Origin: Candidatus Cloacimonadota bacterium
Lineage (GTDB): Bacteria > Cloacimonadota > Cloacimonadia > Cloacimonadales > Cloacimonadaceae
Reading direction: 5' to 3'
DNA length: 64,000 nt
Assembly: GCA_020532545.1 (NCBI GenBank)
Contig: JAJBAW010000005.1
Location: 1-64,000 of the forward strand
The notes below the pieces were generated by a model, which had not been told where the DNA came from, made no database searches, and was given only the letters and a program-made list of their open reading frames with translations. Position 1 is the stretch's first letter. Every line of letters starts with the position of its first letter. Shown here piece after piece: positions 16,413 to 25,727 of the stretch. A program made the translations under genes and the position numbers.

Positions 16413-18320
16413 ATGGCCTACATCCGCCCTATCGTCATGGTGTATCAGGAGTATGCTTCGCAGAGTATCTCTACTCAGCAGGCCACTCTGTATCCGTGTG
16501 TTATTGGACCTTGCTACCAAGTTATCAATCCGGTTGACGACCAGGAACTGGCGTATGCAGGCGTATACTCCGTAGCCGAAGGCTTTTCTGCCGTCCCGCT
16601 TCCCAGCCGTATTGCCGGAGCTGAAGTTGTTGCTTCCAGCGTGCAGGTTCTGCTGAAAGATCTGAGCTTTGTCGTAGCGGCAGGGGCCATTGCCGAGCCT
16701 GTGGCCAACACCTTCGTGCTTCCGGACGGCGTCCTCCCTGCTGACGTGAGTGTTGGAGATTACGTAGCCGTCACCTTTGGTACTGATACCCCTGTGCAGG
16801 TGGACTCCGGGTTGCGTGTTATCAGCATTGATCCCGATACCAAGGAAATCACGGTCAACCGTTCGATCCTTTTGGGAGGCAACACCGAGGTAGGTTTCCA
16901 GGTGGAGATTACCCGCCAGGTGGAGTCTTACTCCCTTCCCGCAGGGAGTGCTGCTCTCACCGTAGACGCGGAGAATAACACCGTGTCTTTGGTGGCGGTT
17001 ACCTACTTAGAGTACACAGTGGATACGGCTTCTGTCTACGTGGGATACAAAGCCCTGCGTACGGATCTGACCACGGTAGGGACCGTGGAGTCTGCTACAG
17101 AGGCTGCCTCTGTACTGGGCACTCTGACTTCGGACAACCCTCTTGGTCTGGGGGTGCTGCTGACCCTCGCCAATACCGATACTCCTGTGAAGTTTCTTGG
17201 GGTGACGGAGGACAGTCTCGCCGGGTACACCGCGGCCAAGGACACTTTAGAGCTGGTAGACAACGTCTACGGTCTGGTGCCCTTGACGCAGAATCCCGCT
17301 ATCTTGAATATCTTCAAGGCGCATTGCGAGGCTATGAGTCAGCCTGAAGTCGGTCTGTGGCGTCGCTGCTTTGTCAGTACCCAACTGATGACAGACAAGG
17401 TGTTGTCTGAGGGCACTACCGGTGCCGTTGAAACCAAGTCGGGGGAAGGCCGGCTGCTGTTCCGGGACGTATCTGGGTCGTTCATGTCTGATCTGGTTTC
17501 TGCGGCAGACCAACTTGAATTGCTGAATCCGGATGGCTCGGTTGCCTTTTCGGTTCTTGTGGAAGAGGTTATCGGAGACGACCTGCTGGAAGTGACCTCG
17601 GTGTTCCCCGATGCGGAAGCCGAAGCTCTGACTTCCTGGGCAGGGGCTTATCAGATCAAGACCTTCCTGGATAAGACACAGCAGGCTGCAGAACTTCGGT
17701 TGGTCAGCCAGAGCTTCGGCTCCCAGCGTGTCTGTCATATTTGGCCGGATACCGCGGTTGTTGAGGGGGAACAGGTACCCGGGTATTACTTGGGCTGTGC
17801 CGTAGCAGGCATGGTTGCCGGACTGCCCAGCCACCAAGGACTGACCCGTATCAGCGTAGCCGGCATTGAGGGCCTGTACAATGCCAATGACTACTTCACT
17901 CAGAGCCAGCTGGACACCATCGCAGACGGTGGCACATTCATTTTCCTGCAGCAGAATACCTCGTCCCCTCCGTACATTCGGCACCAATTGACGACCGACA
18001 TGTCTACCCTGGAACTTCGGGAACTCTCGTTCTGTAAGAACTTTGATTATGTCTGCGTTCTTTTGAAAGAGGTCCTGGACCAGTTTCTTGGCAAGTACAA
18101 CATTGTCCCCTCTACCCTGGCACTGTTGCAGACCGCTGCAGAAGCCGTCCTGGAGTCCTTGCGTCTTAACAACCTGCCCAAGATTGGTTCCCCTGTACTG
18201 AATTACAAAGTGGACAGCGTGGCACAGCTGGAAGCCATCCGGGACCGGGTGGAGATGTATGTCAGTGTCAACTTCCCGTACGTTCTCAACACTATCGGGC
18301 TGCACGTCGTCAGCCAGTAA
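16413..18320 (+). CDS. Tail sheath protein
   Basis: This 635-residue protein opens MAYIRPIVMVYQEYAS, like the RPGVYIxE opening of contractile-tail sheath proteins. It ends with a helical-beta C-terminal domain (about 540-635). The next gene encodes a 238-residue tube candidate, a diagnostic sheath-tube pair. It polymerises around the tube and contracts to drive injection. AAGGAAGG lies upstream of ATG. The central part (about 100-400) is an insertion-rich surface domain. Confidence 0.75.
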   Translation: MAYIRPIVMVYQEYASQSISTQQATLYPCVIGPCYQVINPVDDQELAYAGVYSVAEGFSAVPLPSRIAGAEVVASSVQVLLKDLSFVVAAGAIAEPVANTFVLPDGVLPADVSVGDYVAVTFGTDTPVQVDSGLRVISIDPDTKEITVNRSILLGGNTEVGFQVEITRQVESYSLPAGSAALTVDAENNTVSLVAVTYLEYTVDTASVYVGYKALRTDLTTVGTVESATEAASVLGTLTSDNPLGLGVLLTLANTDTPVKFLGVTEDSLAGYTAAKDTLELVDNVYGLVPLTQNPAILNIFKAHCEAMSQPEVGLWRRCFVSTQLMTDKVLSEGTTGAVETKSGEGRLLFRDVSGSFMSDLVSAADQLELLNPDGSVAFSVLVEEVIGDDLLEVTSVFPDAEAEALTSWAGAYQIKTFLDKTQQAAELRLVSQSFGSQRVCHIWPDTAVVEGEQVPGYYLGCAVAGMVAGLPSHQGLTRISVAGIEGLYNANDYFTQSQLDTIADGGTFIFLQQNTSSPPYIRHQLTTDMSTLELRELSFCKNFDYVCVLLKEVLDQFLGKYNIVPSTLALLQTAAEAVLESLRLNNLPKIGSPVLNYKVDSVAQLEAIRDRVEMYVSVNFPYVLNTIGLHVVSQ

Positions 18321-18339
18321 CTCCTGAGGAGGAACCACA

Positions 18340-19056
18340 ATGAGTGGCTACAATATCATGAAAAACCCCAATGTGACTCCCGCTACCTCCCTGGAGCAGT
18401 GGGCGTCCAACTACAAAGAGCGCAACATCGAGGTTATCCACGATCACGCTCTGATGAACCTGGCCACCCCGGACGACTCCATCCTGGTGGTCGGACCTCC
18501 GCGATTGGCACAGGCCAATGGCGAGGCCTCTTTCTATACCGTGGGACTGGTAAACATGATCCAGTACGCGGAAGCTTCTCAGATTGCTCCGATGAAGGCC
18601 ATTGGTTCCCGTCGGCACATCTTCTCGAAAAGCAACGCACCTGTTTCGGGTTCCATTGGGCGTCTGGTAATTCTAGGGGCTAACCTGTTTCGGGCCCTGT
18701 ATGCCGTAACCGAGATTGGCAGCATGGTCAACAACCCTACCGGTACACGGTTTTCCAAAAATAACGATGGGGAGGATTCCTGGTTTGTCAACCTGGAGGA
18801 GGATCTGTTCCGGATCCCTATCGGCATCGGGGTCATCTATGCTTCTCCTTCCACTTCGAATGCCGGGGGCAAGACAGGTGTGGGCGCTGATTACCTGGAG
18901 TCTGTAGTCCTGCAAAGCCGTAATGTCGCGCAGCAGACCGGAGCAACAATGATCATGGAGCAGGTCTCCTTCATGGCAGACCGTGTGGTGCCTTGGGGCC
19001 CCTACTGTGGCAACAACAAGTTCAGTTCTAAAAATCCGGCAGAGGATCTGCTATGA
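18340..19056 (+). CDS. Tail tube protein
   Basis: This 238-residue beta-rich protein follows the sheath gene by 20 bases and has GAGGAGG before ATG. Tail tube proteins are often 140-200 residues; this one is larger and carries an extra N-terminal part. Its place between sheath and chaperone genes supports the call. It would form the inner tube for DNA passage. Confidence 0.6.
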   Translation: MSGYNIMKNPNVTPATSLEQWASNYKERNIEVIHDHALMNLATPDDSILVVGPPRLAQANGEASFYTVGLVNMIQYAEASQIAPMKAIGSRRHIFSKSNAPVSGSIGRLVILGANLFRALYAVTEIGSMVNNPTGTRFSKNNDGEDSWFVNLEEDLFRIPIGIGVIYASPSTSNAGGKTGVGADYLESVVLQSRNVAQQTGATMIMEQVSFMADRVVPWGPYCGNNKFSSKNPAEDLL

Positions 19057-19652
19057 GGGATCTCTTCTATGTGACCCCTCTGTGGGTTGTCTTGTTGGTA
19101 CTTAGGCAGGTCGTTGCTTTGGCCGGACTCCTGGTGACTCCAGTGGCTCTTCTGTTCGCTCGGGAGGTGGAGAGTCAGCGACCTCAGATGGAAAGGGCTT
19201 TGGGGAAACTTGTCTGGGAGGATTGGAAGTTGATTCGGCTCCCAGCGTGGGCATGGCCCTGGGATAATCTGAGGGATGGCGCCATGGGGGATATCCGGGG
19301 CCTGTATTGGTTTGAGCAGGCTCCAAAGTGGCTGAAGACAGATTACCTTAAACAGCTATGGTGGCTGGCCTGGCGAAACCCTTGCAATAACTTTTCTCGA
19401 TTTATCCCCCTACTTGGAGTCAATCTTGTAAACAAAGAGGTTGTGACTCTCGCCAGCTCAGATGCTTATCGGTTTTATAAAGTAAAGAGACACCCTTACT
19501 GGAATTTGCATCTGCGCCTCTTTAATGGTACTTTGAAGCTGGGACATAAGATTTTTCCCAAGCACAACCTGACAGACTGGTCCAGAGATCCTCAGAAGGC
19601 GATTAAAGGGATAACCTTTCGATATGACCTGAGTTTGGATACCTTAAGCTGA
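19053..19652 (+). CDS. Conserved phage membrane-anchored protein, unknown role
   Basis: This 199-residue protein has one N-terminal membrane segment (about residues 9-33, PLWVVLLVLRQVVALAGLL). A soluble part with many Trp, Tyr and Arg follows (YWFEQAPKW and WLAWRNPCNNFSRF). The W-x-RNP-x-NN-F phrase recalls a phage family seen elsewhere without known function. Its ATG overlaps the preceding stop (ATGA). A membrane-anchored gene between tube and spike genes is unexpected; it may be a late moron-type gene. The following hairpin ends this unit. Confidence 0.5.
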   Translation: MRDLFYVTPLWVVLLVLRQVVALAGLLVTPVALLFAREVESQRPQMERALGKLVWEDWKLIRLPAWAWPWDNLRDGAMGDIRGLYWFEQAPKWLKTDYLKQLWWLAWRNPCNNFSRFIPLLGVNLVNKEVVTLASSDAYRFYKVKRHPYWNLHLRLFNGTLKLGHKIFPKHNLTDWSRDPQKAIKGITFRYDLSLDTLS

Positions 19653-19690
19653 TTTTCTAAAGCTAAAATAAGTTCATAAAAACCCCTCTG

Positions 19691-19738
19691 AAGCCCAATA
19701 TCTAATGGAATCAACTTTTAGGTATTGGGCTTTCTTTT
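19691..19738 (+). terminator. Terminator directly before spike start codon
   Basis: AAGCCCAATA (19691-19700) pairs with TATTGGGCTT (19723-19732), with a 22-base loop and a T-rich tail ending at the ATG of the next gene. The same hairpin leaves no ribosome-binding sequence beside the start codon. Confidence 0.6.
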
Positions 19739-20782
19739 ATGAAAAGTAACTACACGTCTCCATATACTCCGGCGCAGGCTGCAAGCGGACCTTTGTTTGA
19801 GGTAGGCATTGTAGTGGATTGTAACCCTCAGGCGTACACCGTGGATATCAAGATGGAGGGATTACGGCTGCTGACGGGGGTGCCCCTCCTGGATGTTTAT
19901 GGGGCTCCCCACAGCCGGGATGTGTCATGGCTGCGCGATCTACGGGGGGCCAGGGTCCTGGTAGGGAAGATCGGAGGCACTCCCATTGTTTTTGGCACGC
20001 TGCCTGTGGAAGGCGTTGGCGGTAGTACAGAGGAGGTGCCTCCTTTGGCAGAGGCCGGCTACGGGGGCTCCGAGGCGCATACCTACCTTCGGTCCTCGGA
20101 GAAGCACTACAGTGGAGGCCGTCCTGTAGATATGTTCCCACAGGACAAAGTACTCCGGACTTCCAGCGGTGTTCTCCTGAATCTGCTCAACGAAGGCCTA
20201 GCTGTGCTCAAGGCCTCCCCTCTTTGCCAGATCGTACTGGGGAGATTTAGGGATTTTGTCCGGGTGGTCGCCCGCCGGTTTCAGCTCTATACCGACTTTG
20301 GTGAGGTGGAAACCACACATGAAGCCGGACGGGTAGGACTGAGTTTTCGTGGAGGTGCCGATTTCGCTGCAGAGACACACCCAGAGGTTGCGGAGTGGAC
20401 GGTAAGGGCATGGCTGGGACATGATCCTTCCGATGTGGATGCGCGTTTGCATCTTCTGGTAAACAATGTTGCCCAGGATCAGTACGTGGATTTGGTGTTT
20501 GATCAGAATGGTAATATCAAGCTGCAGGCAACGCATGACGCCACTATGCAGGTAGGCAACAATATCGGGCTTGTTAGTGAGTCTGGGCACCTTACCGTAG
20601 ATGTTCAAACAGGTAACACCACGGTACACACTAAGGGCAAGACCATCATTCATAGTGAGGGCACCATTGATATTGATGGTGGTAGCGGGGATCTTTCTGG
20701 AGCTGTAACACAGAAGTGCATCTGTCCTTTTACCGGGCATCCCCATTCAGATTGGAGTGGGGATGTGGTGATTAGCAAATAG
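19739..20782 (+). CDS. Baseplate central spike protein
   Basis: This 347-residue protein has an N-terminal OB-fold-like domain (about 18-90, EVGIVVDCNPQAYTVDIKMEG then IVFGTLP). A middle part follows. The C terminus (about 235-325) alternates 8- to 10-residue beta repeats (NIKLQATHDATMQVGNN; GHLTVDVQTGNTTVHT) typical of a trimeric beta-helix spike. The last residues CICPFTGHPHSDWSG resemble a metal-binding tip. It would pierce the cell surface. No ribosome-binding sequence precedes ATG 19739. Confidence 0.65.
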   Translation: MKSNYTSPYTPAQAASGPLFEVGIVVDCNPQAYTVDIKMEGLRLLTGVPLLDVYGAPHSRDVSWLRDLRGARVLVGKIGGTPIVFGTLPVEGVGGSTEEVPPLAEAGYGGSEAHTYLRSSEKHYSGGRPVDMFPQDKVLRTSSGVLLNLLNEGLAVLKASPLCQIVLGRFRDFVRVVARRFQLYTDFGEVETTHEAGRVGLSFRGGADFAAETHPEVAEWTVRAWLGHDPSDVDARLHLLVNNVAQDQYVDLVFDQNGNIKLQATHDATMQVGNNIGLVSESGHLTVDVQTGNTTVHTKGKTIIHSEGTIDIDGGSGDLSGAVTQKCICPFTGHPHSDWSGDVVISK

Positions 20783-20783
20783 T

Positions 20784-20814
20784 TTGGCCCACCCTTTCCC
20801 GTAGGGTAGGCCAA
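20784..20814 (+). other. Intergenic hairpin
   Basis: TTGGCC and ACCC pair with GGGT and GGCCAA with one mismatch between; no T-run follows. It lies between the spike gene and a tiny gene and may stabilise mRNA ends. Confidence 0.45.
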
Positions 20815-20829
20815 CTCTAAGGAAAAATT

Positions 20830-21021
20830 ATGGCAATGAGCAAGGAGGGGCTCTCCTCCAGGATACAGCAAGCGTTAACTGATGCCGGGTTTAATTTATC
20901 CGGAACAGGCAAAGACAACACCTCTTGGCTATTGCTGCTGTCGGATGCCCTTGCAGAAGCAGTGGTAGACCACATTCAGACGCATGCTCGTACCTCCAGT
21001 GACAATGAAAGCATTTTGTAG
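20830..21021 (+). CDS. 63-residue hypothetical protein
   Basis: This short protein lies between spike and tail-chaperone genes, with AAGGAAA before ATG. It is helical with a central LLLLSDALAEAVVDHI stretch that looks amphipathic rather than membrane spanning. Second ATG 20836 is also possible. No family is recognised; tail loci often carry a small gene here. Confidence 0.45.
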   Translation: MAMSKEGLSSRIQQALTDAGFNLSGTGKDNTSWLLLLSDALAEAVVDHIQTHARTSSDNESIL

Positions 21022-21050
21022 CCTGTATTTTTTATCCAAAGGAGCGTTTT

Positions 21051-21674
21051 GTGGAAACCCCTGACATTCTTTCTTTAAGCAAGCCCCACCTGAAAACATC
21101 TTCCAGTCTCCCGGGCACTCCGGGACCAACCCAAGTGACAGCCCCCGTAAAAGCTGCGGATAGAGCCCCTGAGGAGGACACCGAGGTCACGGAATTTCCC
21201 TTGGAGACCGCTACAGAGGATGCTCGAGTCCAGGAATACCTGGAGTTTCTCGCAGAGCATGACATCAGCCAGGACGACATTGCTTCCGTGCTGGATACTC
21301 TGGTTACCGAAGGGGATGTTAAGTGGGGATTCGATCTGTTGGGGAGAATCCCTGTGGTGTTTCGGGTGCGCCCCACTTGGGTAAACACTCTGCTGCTCAA
21401 GGAGCTGGAGGTATCCAGTCCGAAACTGTATACGCAGTTTAACTCTGTGGTAGGCATGTATAATCTGGCGGGGTCTCTGGAAAAATATGGGGACAGGACG
21501 TTTGCCCTCAGCAATGAGGATGAGTTTCGGGACTGCCTGACCTTTGTACGTAACCTCAGCTTCATTCTGCAGGGACGCCTCATTGAGCAGCTGGCGATCT
21601 TTGATCGGGTGGTCTCCGTGGCGACCAGTGAGTGGGCGGTCGAAAATTTTACGACACCCCGGTCGGAAGACTAA
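21051..21674 (+). CDS. Tail assembly chaperone, short form
   Basis: GTG 21051 follows AAAGGAG. The 207-residue product ends shortly after an A AAT TTT slippery site at 21644-21650. It is helical with an acidic Pro-rich N terminus (about 1-55). A following frame in the -1 position, ending directly at the tape-measure start, shows the lambda gpG/gpGT arrangement. The short form coats the tape measure during tail assembly. Confidence 0.8.
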   Translation: METPDILSLSKPHLKTSSSLPGTPGPTQVTAPVKAADRAPEEDTEVTEFPLETATEDARVQEYLEFLAEHDISQDDIASVLDTLVTEGDVKWGFDLLGRIPVVFRVRPTWVNTLLLKELEVSSPKLYTQFNSVVGMYNLAGSLEKYGDRTFALSNEDEFRDCLTFVRNLSFILQGRLIEQLAIFDRVVSVATSEWAVENFTTPRSED

Positions 21675-21701
21675 GGGCAGAGGCTCTTGCCCTGACCGGG
21701 G
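21644..21701 (+). promoter_or_regulatory. Programmed -1 frameshift site
   Basis: The heptamer AAATTTT (21644-21650) sits in register A AAT TTT with the upstream frame. Six bases later begins a strong stem: CCCCGGTC (21657-21664) pairs with GACCGGGG (21694-21701), and AGGGCA (21674-21679) pairs with TGCCCT (21688-21693). The zero-frame stop TAA (21672-21674) lies in the bulge. This heptamer, spacer and hairpin match the classical -1 frameshift signal. Confidence 0.9.
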
Positions 21702-22123
21702 CGATGTACCATGCAGACTCCGTGCAATTCAAATTGCTGCGAGTCCGCCTTGAGCGTCAGGTGCTCAACAGTATGCACCGGGATCAGCTGCTGTATTCTT
21801 TGCTGTCCGAGCTGTACATGGTGACCGCTCCGGAGAATCACCGTAAGTACGCTTTTAATCTCCTGCGGACGTTGGACAATAACCAGAATCGTCTTATGCA
21901 GCAGCAATCCTTGAAAAACTTCGGACAGCGCCCTTTGGTTTTTAGGGATCCAGGACCGGATCTTTTTGAAGACTCTCCTCAGGAACAGACTTCCGATGAA
22001 GACAAACTCCGCTACCTGGAGGCTTTGTCTTCCGCAACGGAAGGTTCTACCTCTTTCTCGGAAGTGCTGAATCGCGTTTCCGGGCTCCTTAACAGAATTC
22101 ATACACTGAAGAGCACGGCATGA
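21644..22123 (+). CDS. Tail assembly chaperone, frameshift extension
   Basis: After slipping -1 at 21644-21650 the ribosome continues in this frame to TGA 22121-22123, adding about 157 residues to the first 200 for a fusion of about 357. The extension starts YDTPVGRLRAE and is helical and basic at first, then acidic. There is no good independent ribosome site in front of it, so the fusion is the likely product. It is the T-like domain that links the chaperone to the tail tube. Its end overlaps the tape-measure ATG (ATGA). Confidence 0.8.
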   Translation, partial: KFYDTPVGRLRAEALALTGAMYHADSVQFKLLRVRLERQVLNSMHRDQLLYSLLSELYMVTAPENHRKYAFNLLRTLDNNQNRLMQQQSLKNFGQRPLVFRDPGPDLFEDSPQEQTSDEDKLRYLEALSSATEGSTSFSEVLNRVSGLLNRIHTLKSTA

Positions 22124-24999
22124 TTACACCTTCCAATCAGGGAGCAGCCTTCCCAACGTATGACCCTTTGGCCACACAGTTTATGACCGGTGGTCAGATG
22201 GGGTACATGCCGGAGGCACAGTTTCTTACCGGAGCGCAGTATGGGGCTTTTCGTACCATGCCGGCCCCAACTACACAATACTCTCAGGCTTACCAGCAGC
22301 AGACCCTCTGGCAATCTTACTTGATGGCCAATCAAGGTGGGTTACCTGGCATCCCCGGTAAGTACTGGGTGGATATCTACAATCCTGGGGTGAATTTTCA
22401 TCTGCAGAGGACGATGGCCAGTCGGCGCATGTCCGATGCCAAAAGTGCTTTTATGGGGACCATGGCGGATGCTGGGTTTTCCATGGGAGCTTCGGCTTTG
22501 ACAGGGGCCGCCGCAGGGCTCGCTTTTGGCGGACCGGTGGGTGCAGCGGTGGGGTTGGGTGCCGGGTTTCTGGCTCCAGCTATTTCCCAAGGGTATACCG
22601 ACCGTATGCGTGGTGCCCGTGAAATGCAGATGACTTCTATGGCCAAAATATTTTCCGGTACCGACGTATCCGCCACTCTGGGGCAAGGCTTTTCCATGTC
22701 GGCGGCTTCTCGGGTGGATGAGCATATGCGACGCAGTGCTTCTCGGGACATGGCGTATAAATACGACGATTACAAGGGGTTTACCCGTGAGGCCATGTCT
22801 GCTGGGCTTATGGATTTTAGTAATGATGTCGAGCAGTACAAGCAGGCCATCACACGAGGCATGAAGAATCTCAAGGTTATCTCGGGCCTGTTGGGTTCAC
22901 AGGACTACAAGGAGGTCGTGACTCACATGAAGCGCCTGATGACTATGGGTGCGGACATGGGGGCTCACCAGGGGATGATGGCCAATGAGCATACCTTTGC
23001 GCGTATGGCAGGCATGACCATCAGCCAGATGGTAGATACCTATGGGCAGCAAGGGGCCATGGTTTATAACCAGTACGGCCTGACTCCTGTGCATGGCTCT
23101 CAGATGGCTATGTCCAATGCTGCTCGGGTGGAGTTCATGAAGCGTACGGGTATTGTGTCTGCTGCGGAAGTGGCTCGTCTCGGAGGGGTCTCTGGGATGG
23201 CACAGACTATGACAGAAGATGACGCCAGGTTTCAGAAAGAGACTTCCTGGGCTTTTCTACCCGCGATGCTTAACCAGGACGGTTCCTTGAATAAGCAAAA
23301 GGCTCTTGGAATCCTCAGTGGGAAGACCAGTTATCGAGACACCCTGCTGCAAAGCGTATCGCATGCCAAGACCCCCGGACAGTACTCAACCTTGCAGGCG
23401 GTAATGCCGGAGCGCCTTTCCGAGTTGAGTGAGATGATGGGGCCTAATGGTATGAAGGCTCTAAAAATGCAGTTTATCATGGGGTATGCCCGACAGGCAG
23501 GTTTGCCCATGAACGTGGAAGGTTTGACACAGGCGGCTCAGATCGCGGGCAAAATGTCTCCTGAGCAGGCACGTCGTTTTGTCCTGGAGATGGGACAGTC
23601 TTCGGGTGTCATGGCGGACCAGATGGAGCACACCGAAGGGGAGATCCTGTACAACCAGCAGGAAGAATACATTCGGGACGCGAACCCTCTGGGACGGTTG
23701 AGACGCTGGTGGCGCAAGACGGCCTATGACAGTGTCGGATCTCTCTATGGGTCTTGGGCTTCAAGCAGCGCGAAAGCCAAGGATCGTGCTGAGGCCATAA
23801 AAATGGGACGAGGCCCTTCAGGCTTGATTGCTTGGGAGGGTGCAGCCTATAGCAAGGCGGATTTCAAGCGAAATTCTTCCCGAGGAGCGCTTTCCAGGGA
23901 TAAGGATTATCTCTCTCTGGAGAGGGCGAACAAGCTCCTGTTTAAGGATGAGAAAGCCTTGGAGTCGGCAGAAGCCGGCAGAAAGGAATTGCTGGCAGCA
24001 GGCTTGGACGTCAATGAGGTGAGCCGCTACATGCGGGATCACTTGACCAGTGCTTCTGATTTTACAGAACTTGGAGTCAGGAGGGCGTTTCAGCATTACC
24101 GCATGTCTCAGGGGGCCTCTTTTGAGGAAGCGGCGGAGTGGGTGGGTTCTCTGAATGTTTCTCAAAATATGGCAGCCTACGGGTTTCAGGCGGCCCTGGA
24201 GGATGAAGGAACCGCCGCTACTGTACGTGGTGCTTTTGCCAAGAAAAATCGTAAAGCGGCTCAGATGGACAGTAAGAAGGCCCATGAGCTGCGGGCTCAG
24301 TATGAACAGCGCATCAAATGGTTGACCACCTCTCCCGGGATGCGTGGGGCACTTTTCCATGATATGGAGAGTGCGGATGCCATCTTGGGGATCGGGCAGA
24401 AAAAGGGCTCGAAGAATATTGGCTTGATGTATGCCGCATCCTCCATGCTGGGACGCCTCAGCGGAGGGGATTTGAATACACGAGAGAAGAAGATCCTTCC
24501 TGAAAAATTGAAGGAGATCCTCCGTAAAGGGCATATGTCTGAGGAGCAGATCAAAGAGCTGATGACTGCCAATGCCGAGGGGGATGTGGCCCGTGTCGAT
24601 GAGCTTCTGCGAGGGATGCTGTCTGAAGAAGCTGCTCAGGACGAGCGCGTTTCCGGTGTTCTGAAAGCCAGCCGAAAGGATGGCAGATCCAAAAATGTCA
24701 GCCAGTTGGGCGCTCTTACCAACAATGCACTGGCGTTACAACGTACGCATGACAAGGCTCAGGCGGCTCAAGAGGCTCTGGAGAACGACAAGGCCAGCCA
24801 AACCAGTACGCTCACTAAAGAGAAGGCAGAGGAGTTGGCCATGAATCGGGAGATGGTCAAGGTCCTCCGGCAGCTGGCTGCCGTCCTGGCGGGAGTCGCT
24901 GGAGGCAATCCCGCCGTTCTTGGGAAGACTTTCACGGAGGGTGGCGGCGGGGGCAACCCTCTGGTGAGCACCATGTTTCCCACCTATCGGGGTAGGTAA
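22120..24999 (+). CDS. Tape measure protein
   Basis: This 959-residue protein directly follows the frameshifted chaperone, the diagnostic position. It is Met-, Ala- and Gln-rich and largely helical. A Gly/Ala-rich hydrophobic stretch (about residues 115-155, SALTGAAAGLAFGGPVG) may form a membrane pore during ejection. A C-terminal Gly-rich tail follows. At about 1.5 angstrom per residue it implies a tail near 140 nm. No lytic domain is evident inside it. Confidence 0.85.
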   Translation: MITPSNQGAAFPTYDPLATQFMTGGQMGYMPEAQFLTGAQYGAFRTMPAPTTQYSQAYQQQTLWQSYLMANQGGLPGIPGKYWVDIYNPGVNFHLQRTMASRRMSDAKSAFMGTMADAGFSMGASALTGAAAGLAFGGPVGAAVGLGAGFLAPAISQGYTDRMRGAREMQMTSMAKIFSGTDVSATLGQGFSMSAASRVDEHMRRSASRDMAYKYDDYKGFTREAMSAGLMDFSNDVEQYKQAITRGMKNLKVISGLLGSQDYKEVVTHMKRLMTMGADMGAHQGMMANEHTFARMAGMTISQMVDTYGQQGAMVYNQYGLTPVHGSQMAMSNAARVEFMKRTGIVSAAEVARLGGVSGMAQTMTEDDARFQKETSWAFLPAMLNQDGSLNKQKALGILSGKTSYRDTLLQSVSHAKTPGQYSTLQAVMPERLSELSEMMGPNGMKALKMQFIMGYARQAGLPMNVEGLTQAAQIAGKMSPEQARRFVLEMGQSSGVMADQMEHTEGEILYNQQEEYIRDANPLGRLRRWWRKTAYDSVGSLYGSWASSSAKAKDRAEAIKMGRGPSGLIAWEGAAYSKADFKRNSSRGALSRDKDYLSLERANKLLFKDEKALESAEAGRKELLAAGLDVNEVSRYMRDHLTSASDFTELGVRRAFQHYRMSQGASFEEAAEWVGSLNVSQNMAAYGFQAALEDEGTAATVRGAFAKKNRKAAQMDSKKAHELRAQYEQRIKWLTTSPGMRGALFHDMESADAILGIGQKKGSKNIGLMYAASSMLGRLSGGDLNTREKKILPEKLKEILRKGHMSEEQIKELMTANAEGDVARVDELLRGMLSEEAAQDERVSGVLKASRKDGRSKNVSQLGALTNNALALQRTHDKAQAAQEALENDKASQTSTLTKEKAEELAMNREMVKVLRQLAAVLAGVAGGNPAVLGKTFTEGGGGGNPLVSTMFPTYRGR

Positions 25000-25002
25000 G
25001 CC

Positions 25003-25722
25003 ATGTTCCCTGTAGACGAAGCCTCCTGGAAAGGCCGGCAGACTTCCTGGGCGGCTAAAGGTGACTTTACGCGTAAAGGGTACCTAAGTTTCCCCCGGGA
25101 TGACGTTACGCGTAAGCATCTGACCCAACTGCTCGGGTCCTCCGAGCTGGCGGAACGTATGATCACTCAGGGTTTTTGGGAGCTGATCATTTCCTCCTAT
25201 GCAGAAAGACATGCAGATACTGCCTCTATACAAGACGTGCTGGCGGATACTTTCATCGTTTTTTCTGGAGGGGCAGAGCCCATTCAAGTGCAGTTCTCCG
25301 GATACGTTTGGGTAACAAACAAAGAGGATCATCGGCTGGCCCTCTTATATATGTACGAGAAACTGTTCCGAGGCAGCAAGCTGCAAGCTACCCATCCCAG
25401 ACTTAGTATGAATCTTACTCTGCGGGATACTACGGAGCGCTTTTTCCCCACGGTTTTGCAGTTGTCGGAAAGTGCCCTTATGCAGGGGGCCACAACCTTC
25501 GCCATGTCCGGTTTTGCTTGTCGCTATAAGATACTCCCGTCGGCAGCCAGTACTCCTGAGCAAACCAACACTGCTCAGAGTGTGGACGCCGTACGGTCTG
25601 AAGCTACTCCTACTCAGAAGGTCCTGCAGGCTAACGCAGCGACCGGTTCCCCTGAAAATCCGGGAGCACCAAACAGTGCCCTCGCAGCGGATCCCCTTCA
25701 GATCAAAGTTATAAAGGTCTAG
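25003..25722 (+). CDS. Baseplate/tail-end protein
   Basis: This 239-residue protein begins three bases after the tape-measure stop. It is beta-rich in the middle (about 75-170) and ends in a Ser/Thr/Ala/Pro-rich disordered tail (about 175-230). Its position between tape measure and hub is that of a distal tail or baseplate-initiation protein. No domain is recognised. Confidence 0.5.
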   Translation: MFPVDEASWKGRQTSWAAKGDFTRKGYLSFPRDDVTRKHLTQLLGSSELAERMITQGFWELIISSYAERHADTASIQDVLADTFIVFSGGAEPIQVQFSGYVWVTNKEDHRLALLYMYEKLFRGSKLQATHPRLSMNLTLRDTTERFFPTVLQLSESALMQGATTFAMSGFACRYKILPSAASTPEQTNTAQSVDAVRSEATPTQKVLQANAATGSPENPGAPNSALAADPLQIKVIKV

Positions 25723-25727
25723 CCCTT

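Noticed and set aside
17247-18338. 363-codon minus-strand frame opposite the sheath gene
   Set aside because: It is fully inside the sheath coding region and has no independent signals.
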